Under the pieces are notes generated by a model. The model searched no databases, was not told where the DNA came from, and worked only from the letters and a program-made list of their open reading frames with translations. Below are positions 49,943 to 57,856 of a stretch of DNA of 64,000 bases, in pieces. The number at the start of each line of letters is the position of its first letter. Within the stretch, counting starts at the first letter, position 1. A program made the translations under genes and the position numbers. The DNA is from CAVQCJ01 sp963771835 (lineage in GTDB: Bacteria > Actinomycetota > Actinomycetes > Prado026), in NCBI GenBank assembly GCA_963771835.1, contig CAVYVA010000002.1, positions 372,001-436,000 of the forward strand, given 5' to 3'.

Positions 49943-50803
49943 TCACGGCATCGTCACGCGCCACACCTTCGAGCTCGTGCCCTCTTCGCCGGTGTACACG
50001 GTCCCCGCGGTGTAGCCGGGCGTGATCGACTCGCCAGGCTGCGGCATCCCGAACACGACCGGCGTCGCGCCGAGCTTCGCGTACAGGTAAGCCCGCTCGT
50101 ACCCGCGCAGCACGAACCGGGTCCCGTCGATGAAAGCGCCGTCGCTCAACGTCACCGGCGCGGTACCCACCTTGACCAGCACGTTGGTCGCCGTCGTCGA
50201 CAGGTTCGCCGGCGCCTGGTAGATGACGCCGCCCGCCGTGTCCTTGGTGACGATGTACATCCTCAGCGTGGAGGGGTTCACCATCAGCGTCTCGGCGTTG
50301 TGCGGACCGTCCGGGTAGCGGAACGTCCACGTCGTCGCGTCGAGCGAGCCGTTCTTCAACGTGGTCGGCTCGATCACGCGGTGCACGGCGATCGTGGGCC
50401 GCTTCTTGCCGTTGTCGCCGATGTCACCGAGGTACAGCCAGTGGTAGGCGCCCGACGACGCGCTCGCCATGCCCTCCCAGTCCTTGGCGGACACGTTGTT
50501 GACGGTGTACGTCGCGACCGTGGACCCGTTCGCGGCGATGGCGTACAGCACCGGCCCGCCGCCGCTGTCGTTGGAGGTCCAGAGCACCCCCTTGCCGTAC
50601 GCGCTGCGCGCCAGCGAGCTGGACTCGACGATGCGCTGGTCCGAGAGCACCCGGTCGACGACCGCGGGAGCCGGTGCGGCGGACGCGGCACCGCTCACGT
50701 ACGGGTTGAGGATGAGGATCGCGGCGAGCGCGAGAAGCGTCAGGGACGCCGCCCGGACCGACCGCCGACGGGCGACCGGGACGGTCTTCGTTCCTGCGTG
50801 CAT
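49943..50803 (-). CDS. Secreted protein of unknown function (286 aa)
   Basis: 286 residues. Signal peptide with a basic start (ARRRSVRAASLTLLALAAIL) ending GAASAAPAP. The mature part is beta-rich with regularly spaced strands (GVLWTSNDSGGGPVLYAIAA, DWEGMASAS, WLYLGDIGDNGKKRPTIAVH, NAETLMVNPSTLRMYIVTKD), resembling a single beta-propeller. The motif LGDIGDN recurs in predicted propellers of unknown role. ATG 50803. Neighbour of a larger secreted beta-protein. Confidence 0.72.
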   Translation of the reverse strand: MHAGTKTVPVARRRSVRAASLTLLALAAILILNPYVSGAASAAPAPAVVDRVLSDQRIVESSSLARSAYGKGVLWTSNDSGGGPVLYAIAANGSTVATYTVNNVSAKDWEGMASASSGAYHWLYLGDIGDNGKKRPTIAVHRVIEPTTLKNGSLDATTWTFRYPDGPHNAETLMVNPSTLRMYIVTKDTAGGVIYQAPANLSTTATNVLVKVGTAPVTLSDGAFIDGTRFVLRGYERAYLYAKLGATPVVFGMPQPGESITPGYTAGTVYTGEEGTSSKVWRVTMP

Positions 50804-50903
50804 GGGAGTAGGACCTTTCGTGGGCCCCCCCACGGTTCCCCGGCACGGTACGTGGCCGGCCGCGCCCGAGTCGAACCGGCGCGCGCGTCGTGCCCGAGAC
50901 GGC

Positions 50904-51281
50904 TCAGGTCGCGTCGGAGTCGTACGCGGTGGGCGGGGTCGGCGCCGGCTCCGCCGACGCGGCCGTGCCGGCGCCGGCCTGGCCAGGTGCCGGCTTGGGT
51001 GTGGAGTCGTCCATGAGGGCGCTGGTGATCATCGCCCGGGGGTCGAGCTTGCGCAGCTGGTTGAGCTGGTTGAGGTCCTTCAGATCCTTGAGCACGTCCA
51101 GGTCGCCGATCTCCGGACCGATCGCCTCGGTGAGCTGCTCGCGCGCGCCGGTGGCCATGGCGCGCAGCTGGCGCAGCGCCCGGACCGCCTGGGCGGTGAC
51201 CTGCGGCAGGCGGTCGGGACCGAAGACGAACAGGGCGGCGATGATCAGCACCCCGAACTCGCCCATCCCGATGTCGAACAC
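50904..51281 (-). CDS. tatB: Sec-independent protein translocase subunit TatB
   Basis: 125 residues. N-terminal membrane helix FGVLIIAALFVFGPDRLPQV with the conserved Glu-Phe-Gly/FGPxxLP hinge, then an amphipathic helix (AVRALRQLRAMATGAREQL) and an acidic Pro/Ala tail. With TatA and TatC it exports folded twin-arginine proteins, such as the DUF1501/DUF1800 pair in this window. GTG 51281 has GGGAG seven bases upstream and TAGGAA about 14 nt upstream. Same sigE-htrA-tatB order as in mycobacteria. Confidence 0.9.
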   Translation of the reverse strand: MFDIGMGEFGVLIIAALFVFGPDRLPQVTAQAVRALRQLRAMATGAREQLTEAIGPEIGDLDVLKDLKDLNQLNQLRKLDPRAMITSALMDDSTPKPAPGQAGAGTAASAEPAPTPPTAYDSDAT

Positions 51282-51390
51282 CGTGCTCCCGCCTGATTCC
51301 TAGTGGTGCCTCGCGTGCCCTGCGTGTCCCGTCGTGAGTCGTCGTGCCTGCGCCCTCCCCGAAGGGTAGACGGCCCGGGCACCTCCCGGC

Positions 51391-52734
51391 TCAGCCGCGC
51401 TGCTCACCCAGTGTGACGGTCGCCGTGCTCGTGGCCGACCCGGTCCCGCCGCGCCGGTACCCGAGCTCGATCGTGTCGCCCGGCTGCTTGCTACGGATCG
51501 CCACGATGAGCTCCTCGGGAGCGGTCACCGGCTTCCCGTCGACGCTGACCACGACGTCGCCCACCTGCAGCCCGGCCTTCTCGGCGCCGCCGCCCGCGGT
51601 GATCCGGGCGATGCGTACGCCGACGCCGTCGTAGGTCGGGTCGAGGCCGGCCCCGACGACCGGGTAGGTCGCGTACCCGCGCTGGATCAGCTGCTCGGCC
51701 ACCCTCCGGGCCTGGTTGACCGGGATCGAGAACCCGAGCCCGATCGACCCGGACTGCTCGCTGCCGCTGGTGCCCAGCGTCGCGATCGCGGAGTTGACCC
51801 CGATGACGCGGCCCTGGCCGTCGACGAGCGGGCCGCCGGAGTTCCCGGGGTTGATGGCCGCGTCGGTCTGCAGCGCGCTGAGGTACGAGGGCTCGCTGCC
51901 GCTGGCCGCACCGGTGGTGACCGGCCGGTGGGTCGCGCTGATGATGCCGCTGGTGACCGTTCCGGCCAGCCCGAGGGGCGAGCCCACCGCGATGCACTGG
52001 TCGCCGACGACGACGTCGTCGGAGTCACCGAGAGTGGCGATCGGCAGCCCGGTGCGGCTCACCTTCACGACAGCGAGGTCGTATGCCGGCGAGCGGCCGA
52101 CGATCCGTCCGTCCGCGGTCGACCCGTCGTTGAAGTGCACCGTGATCGTGCCGCCGTCGGCGGCGTCGGCCACGACGTGGTTGTTGGTGACGATGTAGCC
52201 GTCGGCCCGCACCACGAAGCCGGAGCCGGTGCCGCCGTTGCCGTTGCTGCCCCGCACGTCGATGGACACCACCACGGGCAGCACGCGCTGGGCGATCCCG
52301 GCGACCGAGTCGGGGGGCCGCGACAGCGACCCGGCCGGCACGGAACCGAGGCTCGCACCAGGCTCGGTGAGCGAGGTGTCCCGGTTGGCCCACCAGGCGC
52401 CGACGAGACCGCCCACGAGGCCGGCGACGAGCGCCAGGACGATCCCGGCCAGGACGAGCCCGCCGGTACGGCGCGGCCGCGGCTCGCCCACCGGCCGGCC
52501 GAGGGTGTCCAGGCCCGCAGCCTGGTCCCCGTCGGGCTCGTGGGCCGCCTGGCCGTACGGATCGAGCACGTCGGGGGCCGCCAGGTCGCCGGCGGGACCG
52601 GTGGCGGTGCCGGGCCCGGCGTCGGCCGCGGAACCGGGAGCCGGCTCGGCCTGCGGCATCCACCAGGCCGGTGGAGCGGGCTGCTGCGGCCGCGGTGGTG
52701 CCCACGGGTCGTGGGGCGGTCCTTCGTCGCTCAT
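51391..52734 (-). CDS. htrA: HtrA/DegP-family membrane serine protease
   Basis: 447 residues. A Pro/Asp-rich cytoplasmic N-terminus (1-90), one membrane helix (GGLVLAGIVLALVAGLVGGL), then a trypsin-like domain with His in VTNNHVV, Asp in AYDLAVVKV and Ser in NPGNSGGPLV, and one C-terminal PDZ domain (VRIARITAGGGAEKAGLQVG). It degrades misfolded envelope proteins and may cleave the anti-sigma factor. Downstream member of the sigE regulon operon with rseB-like and rseA. Confidence 0.93.
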   Translation of the reverse strand: MSDEGPPHDPWAPPRPQQPAPPAWWMPQAEPAPGSAADAGPGTATGPAGDLAAPDVLDPYGQAAHEPDGDQAAGLDTLGRPVGEPRPRRTGGLVLAGIVLALVAGLVGGLVGAWWANRDTSLTEPGASLGSVPAGSLSRPPDSVAGIAQRVLPVVVSIDVRGSNGNGGTGSGFVVRADGYIVTNNHVVADAADGGTITVHFNDGSTADGRIVGRSPAYDLAVVKVSRTGLPIATLGDSDDVVVGDQCIAVGSPLGLAGTVTSGIISATHRPVTTGAASGSEPSYLSALQTDAAINPGNSGGPLVDGQGRVIGVNSAIATLGTSGSEQSGSIGLGFSIPVNQARRVAEQLIQRGYATYPVVGAGLDPTYDGVGVRIARITAGGGAEKAGLQVGDVVVSVDGKPVTAPEELIVAIRSKQPGDTIELGYRRGGTGSATSTATVTLGEQRG

Positions 52735-52788
52735 CGTGGCAGTTCCTCGGCTGCGGGCGCTCCGGCCTGGAGCGTGTCCCGCGCTCGG

Positions 52789-53874
52789 TCAGTCGAACGG
52801 GTCGACCCAGGAGACCACGCGGGCGACACCTCGCTCCACCCGGGCCCACCCGGTGGGCGCCGCGCCGGTGTGCGGCAGGTCGGCGACCACGCGCGCCACG
52901 ACGTCCCGGTCGGAGTCGGCGACCACCGTCAGCACGAACCCACCGGCCCCCCACATCAGCTGCCGCGGGTGCCCGGCGACCACCAGGACGGCCTGGCCGG
53001 AGACATCGGCCCGGCGCGCGCCGGGGAGGTCGTCGCCGGCCAGACGCCCCCGCTGGACGAACACTGAGACCGTCGACAGCCCGTCCGAGTAGGTCAGGTG
53101 CAGCACGGCGGACCCGGTGCCTGGGACGGCGCGCACGTCGAACAGCGTGAGACCGCCGACCTGCTCGGGGCACGGGTACCCGCGAGCGACCCACGAGTCC
53201 AGCGCACGGCTGTCCAGCGACGCCGGCCGGACCGCCGGGAGCAGCGGCGGCAGGTAGGCCACCGGCGCCTGCGGGCGCGGGCCCAGGCTCAGGACCAGCG
53301 ACGCCGACGTCCCCCCGGACCGGTCCATGACTTCCCGCCGAAGCAGCAGGCCGGTGGCGTCGTCCAGCCAGAAGCGGGCGGCGACCTGCCCGTCCGGGCG
53401 CTGGGCGACCACGACGTGCGCGGGGCGCCCGGCCACCGCGCCGGTGCCACCGAGCACGAGCCGGTAGCTGTGCTGGAGCAGAGCGACGAGCAGGTCGGGT
53501 CGCCGGACGTCTGCGCCGAGGAAGCCCGCCCGGGTCGCCGCACCGGCCCCGTCGGTGAACAGCACCGTGCCCTCGCCGGCCACGTGGCTCACCTCGACGA
53601 CCTGGTCCACCGTCGTCCCGGCGGAGCTTGAGGTGTCCGAGGTGTCCGGGCCGTCCGAGGTGTCTGCGGGTCCGTCGTCGGAGTCGGTGACCACCTCGAC
53701 CCCGCCGTACGTCAGCGCCGTCTCGGCCCGCACGGCCCCGCCGAGCAGCGCGAGCGCAACCGGGTCGCTGCCCGGCACGACGCCGGTGGTGGCCGCCTGC
53801 GAGGACCCGGTGACGAGCGGGCCGACGAGAGCTGCCAGGGCGAGCACCGGCAGCCAGCGCGGGCCCACCCTCAT
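52789..53874 (-). CDS. rseB: RseB/MucB-like sigma-E regulatory protein
   Basis: 361 residues. Signal peptide GPRWLPVLALAALVGPLVTG ending SSQA. The mature part has the MucB/RseB layout: an N-terminal LolA-like half (VEVSHVAGEGTVLF, DLLVALLQHSYRLVLGG, ARFWLDDATGLLLRREVMD) and a C-terminal half (VRAVPGTGSAVLHLTYSDG, RQLMWGAGGFVLTVVAD). RseB proteins shield the anti-sigma factor from proteolysis. It lies 7 bp downstream of rseA. An acidic DGPADTSDGPDTSDTSS insert is unusual. Mycobacterial sigE loci lack this gene. Confidence 0.78.
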   Translation of the reverse strand: MRVGPRWLPVLALAALVGPLVTGSSQAATTGVVPGSDPVALALLGGAVRAETALTYGGVEVVTDSDDGPADTSDGPDTSDTSSSAGTTVDQVVEVSHVAGEGTVLFTDGAGAATRAGFLGADVRRPDLLVALLQHSYRLVLGGTGAVAGRPAHVVVAQRPDGQVAARFWLDDATGLLLRREVMDRSGGTSASLVLSLGPRPQAPVAYLPPLLPAVRPASLDSRALDSWVARGYPCPEQVGGLTLFDVRAVPGTGSAVLHLTYSDGLSTVSVFVQRGRLAGDDLPGARRADVSGQAVLVVAGHPRQLMWGAGGFVLTVVADSDRDVVARVVADLPHTGAAPTGWARVERGVARVVSWVDPFD

Positions 53875-53881
53875 CGGGACC

Positions 53882-54391
53882 TCATCGCCGGGTCACCGGG
53901 GTGACGAGTACCGGTTGGTTGACCAGCACCGAGCTCGGCGCCTGCACGAGCTGGTAGAGCGCCGGACCGGTGAGCGGCACGCCGACCGAGACCGCCGCGT
54001 GCTCGCGGACGTACTGGTCCACCGGCGGCACGACCGGGGCGCCGTCTTCGGTCCCGCCGAGCAGGTAGGCACCCCCGGCCGCGACGAACGTGAACGCGAC
54101 CGCGGCCGCCGACACGCGCGTACGGCGGCTGACCGGGGCCCGCCGGACGGGCACCGGCGCGGCGCGCTGGGCCGCGATCAGCTCGGACAGCCGGCCCTGC
54201 AGCTCGACCGGTGCGGTCGGCGAGTCGAGCCCGCGAAGCAGCCCTTTGAGGGACAGCTGAGCGTCGTAGTCGGCGAGGCAGTCCCGGCAGCGGGTCAGGT
54301 GCTCGATGACCCGGGTGCGGTCGGGCTCGCCCAGCCGTCCGTCGACCAGGGCGGCGAGCCGGTCACCGGGGTGCCGCTCGCGTGCGCTCAT
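53882..54391 (-). CDS. rseA: Anti-sigma-E factor with zinc-binding ZAS motif
   Basis: 169 residues. The cytoplasmic ZAS domain has H-x(3)-C-x(2)-C in EHLTRCRDCLADYDAQL with an upstream His in ERHPGDRLAALVDG. One membrane helix (VSAAAVAFTFVAAGGAYLLG) lies at about 97-116, with a short outer tail. It sequesters the ECF sigma factor encoded immediately upstream; ATG 54391 overlaps the sigE stop as ATGA, ensuring stoichiometric synthesis. Confidence 0.9.
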   Translation of the reverse strand: MSARERHPGDRLAALVDGRLGEPDRTRVIEHLTRCRDCLADYDAQLSLKGLLRGLDSPTAPVELQGRLSELIAAQRAAPVPVRRAPVSRRTRVSAAAVAFTFVAAGGAYLLGGTEDGAPVVPPVDQYVREHAAVSVGVPLTGPALYQLVQAPSSVLVNQPVLVTPVTRR

Positions 54392-54996
54392 GGGCGTTCG
54401 GCCCCTCGGCCGTCACCGGTCGCCGGGGTCGGCAACGACGGCGCCCGGTGCGCGAGCGCCTTGCGCAGCTGGCTGCGGCCGCGATGGATACGGCTGCGGA
54501 CCGTGCCCAGCTTCACGTCCAACGCCTGGGCGATCTCTTCGTACGTGAGTCCCTCGATGTCCGCGAGGACGACCGCGGCCCGGAACTCCGGCAGCAACGC
54601 GTCCAGGGCCCGCTGCACGTCGTCGTCGAAGTGCGTCGCGTCGTACGCCTCGGCCGGCGTGGCCTCCCGGCCGGCGATGCGGTCGGCGGCGTCGTCGGGC
54701 AGCCCGTCGAAGCGGATCCGCTGGCGCCGGCGTACGTGGTCGAGGAACAGGTTGGTCGTGATCCGGTGCAGCCAGCCCTCGAACGCCCCCGGCGTGTACG
54801 ACGACAGCGAGCGGAACACCCGGACGAAGACGTCCTGGGTGAGGTCCTCGGCGTCGTGCCGGTTGCCGGTGAGCCGGTACGCCAGCCGGTACACCCGGGC
54901 CGAGTGAGCGGTGACCACGTCGTCCCAGGAGGGCGGGACCCAGGTCTCGTCGTCGTCGGCCGCACGACTTCCGGAGCCGTCGGAGGTGTCGGGCAC
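54388..54996 (-). CDS. sigE: ECF RNA polymerase sigma factor SigE
   Basis: 202 residues. Region 2: VYRLAYRLTGNRHDAEDLTQ, DVFVRVFRSL and GWLHRITTNLFLDHVRRRQR. Region 4: LLPEFRAAVVLADIEGLTYE, IAQALDVKLGTVRSRIHRGR. It directs envelope-stress transcription. GTG 54996 is preferred to GTG 55002 because GGAGG lies at proper distance only from 54996. An ECF-type promoter (GGGAACC, 17 bp, CGTTC) lies upstream at 55122-55094, implying autoregulation. Confidence 0.93.
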   Translation of the reverse strand: MPDTSDGSGSRAADDDETWVPPSWDDVVTAHSARVYRLAYRLTGNRHDAEDLTQDVFVRVFRSLSSYTPGAFEGWLHRITTNLFLDHVRRRQRIRFDGLPDDAADRIAGREATPAEAYDATHFDDDVQRALDALLPEFRAAVVLADIEGLTYEEIAQALDVKLGTVRSRIHRGRSQLRKALAHRAPSLPTPATGDGRGAERP

Positions 54997-55093
54997 GAGC
55001 ACACCTCCGGACGTCGACAGCACGGGCGAGCTCCCATTCTGACGCACCGATCGACCGGCGGGTTCACCGCGCCGGGCACGCACACCACCGCCT

Positions 55094-55122
55094 GAACGTC
55101 CCGGGGAGGGCAGCCGGTTCCC
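55094..55122 (-). promoter_or_regulatory. SigE-type autoregulatory promoter
   Basis: On the minus strand GGGAACC (55122-55116), a 17-bp spacer and CGTTC (55098-55094). This matches the GGAAC-N17/18-CGTT pattern of group-IV sigma-E promoters. Transcription would start near 55088, giving a leader of about 90 nt before sigE. Confidence 0.7.
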
Positions 55123-55204
55123 GGCCCGCACCTGACGCGGTCCCGTGCCGCGGGGACCGCGGATCGCTAGCCTGGCCCTGCCAGCCGCCCCGAGGAGGCC
55201 CCCG

Positions 55205-55837
55205 ATCAGCGCCAGCCTGCAGAACAGCTGGGCGTACGCCGAGGCGTACGTCCCCGAGGACGAGGTCCTCGCCACCGCCCGGCAGCGGGCCGCCGAGGTC
55301 GGGTGCGTGCCTATCGGGCCCGGCGGCGGGGCCACGCTCCGGTTCGTCGCCGCGGCCCTGGACGCGCGCGCGGTCGTCGAGATCGGGACCGGTACCGGCG
55401 TGTCCGGGGTGTGGATGCTGCGCGGGATGGCCGCCGACGGCATCCTCACCACCGTCGAGGCCGAGCCCGAGCACCAGCGGCTCGCCCGGCTGACGTTCAA
55501 CGAGGCCGGGTTCGGGGCCGGTCGCACCCGGACGATCCTCGGACGTGCGCTCGAGGTGCTCCCCCGGCTGACCGACGGCGGCTACGACCTGGTCTTCTGC
55601 GACGGCGACAAGCGCGAGTACCCCGACTACCTCACCGAGGCGCACCGCCTGCTGCGACCCGGTGGCGTGCTGGCGATGGACAACGCGCTCTGGCACGACA
55701 AGGTGGCGGACCCGGCGCAGCGCGACCCCGACACCGTGGCGCTGCGCGAGGTGGGCCGGTCGCTGCTGGAGGACGAGCGGTTCGTCCCGCTGCTGCTCGC
55801 GACCGGCGACGGTCTGCTGCTGGGCGTGCGCCGCTGA
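55205..55837 (+). CDS. O-methyltransferase of the sigE locus (Rv1220c-like), possible ATC start
   Basis: 210 residues. SLQNSWAYAEAYVPEDEVL, AVVEIGTGTGVSGVWMLRGM (SAM motif I), GILTTVEAEPEHQRLAR, DLVFCDGDKREYPDYL and RLLRPGGVLAMDNALWHDKV match class I O-methyltransferases adjacent and divergent to sigE in other actinobacteria. GAGGAGG (55192-55198) lies 6 nt before ATC 55205, exactly where homologues begin. The only upstream in-frame candidate, GTG 55145, lies before the TAGCCT -10 (55168-55173). ATC is therefore the best-supported start, though a sequence error changing ATG to ATC is possible. Confidence 0.8.
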   Translation: MSASLQNSWAYAEAYVPEDEVLATARQRAAEVGCVPIGPGGGATLRFVAAALDARAVVEIGTGTGVSGVWMLRGMAADGILTTVEAEPEHQRLARLTFNEAGFGAGRTRTILGRALEVLPRLTDGGYDLVFCDGDKREYPDYLTEAHRLLRPGGVLAMDNALWHDKVADPAQRDPDTVALREVGRSLLEDERFVPLLLATGDGLLLGVRR

Positions 55838-55866
55838 GCGCACTGAGCGCACTGAGCGCACTGAGC
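55834..55866. repeat. 9-bp tandem repeat at the O-methyltransferase stop codon
   Basis: CTGAGCGCA at 55834, 55843 and 55852, plus a partial CTGAGC at 55861. The gene's TGA lies in the first copy; each later copy adds another in-frame TGA. Confidence 0.8.
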
Positions 55867-55910
55867 CCGCGGCCGGCTAGACCCTGACGCGAGTTCCGTA
55901 GGACAGCCAG

Positions 55911-55971
55911 AACCGGGTCGACCCCGGTGCCCGGAGCCGCGAACGGCGTGGGCACCGGGGTCGACCCGGTT
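55911..55971. terminator. Bidirectional terminator hairpin, 22-bp perfect arms
   Basis: Left arm 55911-55932 begins AACCGGGTCGACCCCGG; right arm 55950-55971 is its exact reverse complement; the loop is 17 nt. It lies between two convergent stops (O-methyltransferase at 55837, DUF3117 at 55981). It has no T-tract, typical for actinobacterial terminators. Confidence 0.85.
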
Positions 55972-55980
55972 CGTCGGGTG

Positions 55981-56148
55981 TCAGCCCGCAGCGGACCTGA
56001 GAGCGTCCGCGAGGTCACCGGCCTCGGCGGCGGACAGCTCGACGACGAGACGCCCGCCACCCTCGAGCGGGACGCGCATCACGATGCCGCGCCCCTCCTT
56101 GGTGACCTCGAGCGGACCGTCACCCGTCCGCGGCTTCATCGCCGCCAT
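55981..56148 (-). CDS. DUF3117 protein
   Basis: 55 residues: AAMKPRTGDGPLEVTKEGRG, then IVMRVPLEGGGRLVVELSAA and EAGDLADALRSAAG. This tiny protein is highly conserved across actinobacteria (Rv1211 in M. tuberculosis, same locus); function unknown. ATG 56148 has AGGGGAG upstream. The stop lies 10 bp from the shared terminator hairpin. Confidence 0.93.
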   Translation of the reverse strand: MAAMKPRTGDGPLEVTKEGRGIVMRVPLEGGGRLVVELSAAEAGDLADALRSAAG

Positions 56149-56276
56149 CGGCACTCCCCTTCCTCGTGCTGACCGCCACCCGGGCGCGCGGGGCGAAGCC
56201 CCGCGGCGGATGACGGCAGATCGGACTGCGAGCCATTATCCCGTACCGCGTGCCGTGCCACAGACCATGTGCCGAT

Positions 56277-56447
56277 TGGTCGCGCTCGGGTCGTCGCCAC
56301 ACCCCGGCTCCTCGCCTCGCCGCTGCGGGCCTCATGGTCGCGCTCGGGTCGTCGCCACACCCCGGCTCCTCGCCTCGCCGCTGCGGGCCTCCTGGTCGCG
56401 CTCGGGTCGTCGCCACACCCCGGCTCCTCGCCTCGCCGCTCCGGGCA
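56277..56447. repeat. 58-bp tandem repeat, about 2.9 copies
   Basis: Copies start at 56277, 56335 and 56393, each opening TGGTCGCGCTCGGGTCGTCG and containing CACACCCCGGCTCCTCGCC. Copies 1 and 2 differ at one base; copy 3 is cut short. The period is not a multiple of 3 and no unique spacers intervene, so it is neither coding nor CRISPR. It looks like a VNTR locus, directly upstream of a regulator gene. Confidence 0.9.
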
Positions 56448-56449
56448 GG

Positions 56450-56455
56450 CAGACT
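56450..56455 (+). promoter_or_regulatory. -10-like CAGACT, leaderless layout
   Basis: CAGACT ends 6 nt before GTG 56462 and directly abuts the end of the 58-bp repeat array. Confidence 0.45.
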
Positions 56456-56461
56456 GAACGG

Positions 56462-57258
56462 GTGCACGCCCGTTCCGCGCTCTTCGACCTCTACGGGGAC
56501 CACCTCGGTCCGCGTGGGGGGCAGGCGCCGGTGGCCGCCCTGGTCCGGCTGCTGGAACCGCTCGGCGTCGCCGCGCCGGCGGTACGGACGGCGATCTCGC
56601 GGATGGTCCGCCAGGAGTGGCTGGCGCCGGTGGCGCTGCCGGCCGGGCCCGGGTACCGGCTGACCGACCGGGGCTCGACCCGGCTGGAGCAGGCCGGTGC
56701 CCGGATCTACCGGGTCGGCGCGCCGAGCTGGGACGGCTGCTGGCACCTGCTGGTGCTCGAGCGAGTGCCCGGGCGCGCGGCCCGCGAGCGGCTGCGGGCC
56801 GGCCTGGGGTTCCTGGGGTACGCGCAGCTCGCCGACGCGACCTGGCTGGCGCCGCGGCCCTCCCCCGAGGTCGACGAGCTGCTCGCGGCCGAGGGGGTGC
56901 GCGCCGACCGCTTCACGACCAGCGGCCACCGCCGAGCCGGGCACCGAGGCCGCCCGCCTCGTCCGCCGCGCGTGGGACCTGGACGCGCTGGCGCACGCGT
57001 ACTCGCACTGGCTCGGCGACCGCGCGCTCGATCGTCGGCGACGGCGGTCCGCAGGACGACCGCTCGGCGTTCGCCACCCGCAGCGAGCTCGTGCACGAGT
57101 GGCGCAAGTTCCTGTTCACCGACCCGGGCCTGCCGCGGGCGCTGCTGCCGGAGGCGTGGCCGGGCGACCGCGCCGCCGAGTTCTTCACCGTCGAGGCCGA
57201 GCGGCTCCGCCCGGCCGCGGACCGCTTCGTGGACGCCTGCCTCGCCGACCCGCGCTAG
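56462..57258 (+). pseudogene. PaaX-family transcriptional regulator, two apparent +1 frameshifts
   Basis: About 264 residues if repaired. The N-terminal winged helix reads ALFDLYGDHLGPRGGQAPVA, VRTAISRMVRQEWLAPV and GYRLTDRGSTRL, then the central domain WHLLVLERVPGRAARERLRA and LGFLGYAQLADATWLAPRPS. The frame changes near 56932 (to EAARLVRRAWDLDALAHAY) and near 57030 (to VGDGGPQDDRSAFATRSELV and HEWRKFLFTDPGLPRALLPE). Each is repaired by deleting one base. PaaX-type proteins repress phenylacetate or related catabolic genes; none are here. As written the protein would be truncated after the central domain. Confidence 0.75.
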
Positions 57259-57856
57259 CCGCAACCGCGGCGCCACCGCGGGCGTGGCACCCGAGCAGGT
57301 GGTCGTCGACCATCCCGGTCGCCTGCATCAGCGCGTACGCGGTCGTCGGACCGACGAAGACGAAGCCGGCCCGCTTGAGCCCGCGCGCCATGGCCACCGA
57401 CTCCGGCGACGACGGCCGCAGGTCGGACAGCGTGCGCGGCGGCGGTCCGGCGACCTCGGGCGCGAACGACCAGACCAGCTCGGACAGACCGCCCGGCAGC
57501 ACCGCGGCGACCCGCGCGTTGGTCAGCGCGGCGCTGATCTTGGCCCGGTTGCGGACGATCCCGGCGTCGGCCATGAGCCGCTCCTCGTCGGCCGGCCCGA
57601 ACCGGGCGACGGCCTCGATCGAGAACCCCGCGAACGCGGCCCGGAACGCCTCGCGCTTGCGCAGGATCGTCAGCCAGGACAGCCCGGACTGGAACGCCTC
57701 CAGGGTCAGCCGTTCGAACATCCGGTCGTCGCCGCGCAGCGGCCGTCCCCACTCGGTGTCGTGGTAGAGCACGTACTCGGGGGCGGCCAGGCCCCACGGA
57801 CATCGGGCCAGCCCGTCGGGCCCGACGACCGGACCGCCTTCGGCCGGCGTGTTCAC
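57185..57856 (-). CDS. tag: DNA-3-methyladenine glycosylase I
   Basis: 223 residues. RCPWGLAAPEYVLYHDTEWG (zinc Cys and His), MFERLTLEAFQSGLSWLTIL (substrate pocket Glu/Trp), REAFRAAFAGFSIEAVARFG, NRAKISAALTNARV and VGPTTAYALMQATGMVDDHL ending GCHA (second zinc Cys/His). It excises 3-methyladenine from DNA. The C-terminus runs about 20 Arg-rich residues past the family's usual end and overlaps the 3' end of the PaaX-type gene by 74 bp. GTG 57856 overlaps the SRPBCC stop as GTGA. Matches tagA of the mycobacterial locus. Confidence 0.9.
   Translation of the reverse strand: MNTPAEGGPVVGPDGLARCPWGLAAPEYVLYHDTEWGRPLRGDDRMFERLTLEAFQSGLSWLTILRKREAFRAAFAGFSIEAVARFGPADEERLMADAGIVRNRAKISAALTNARVAAVLPGGLSELVWSFAPEVAGPPPRTLSDLRPSSPESVAMARGLKRAGFVFVGPTTAYALMQATGMVDDHLLGCHARGGAAVAASAGRRGRRPRSGPRPGGAARPRR

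Larger units (their letters stand above)
56149..56461. other. Gene-free spacer between DUF3117 and the PaaX-type gene
   Basis: 313 bp without a convincing gene. The first 128 bp include the likely DUF3117 promoter region and a relatively AT-rich CATTATCCCGTA segment near 56234. The rest is almost entirely the 58-bp tandem repeat, ending in CAGACT (56450-56455), the candidate -10 of the PaaX-type gene six bases before its GTG. Confidence 0.6.

Noticed and set aside
49802..49945. Plus-strand ORF beginning MTDTARVATPSSRR between the two secreted-protein genes
   Set aside because: No family match or good ribosome site, and it runs into the antisense of the secreted protein gene and contains a terminator hairpin.
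56277..56447. Possible CRISPR array
   Set aside because: The 58-bp units are contiguous with no spacers, and no cas genes are present; it is a tandem repeat.
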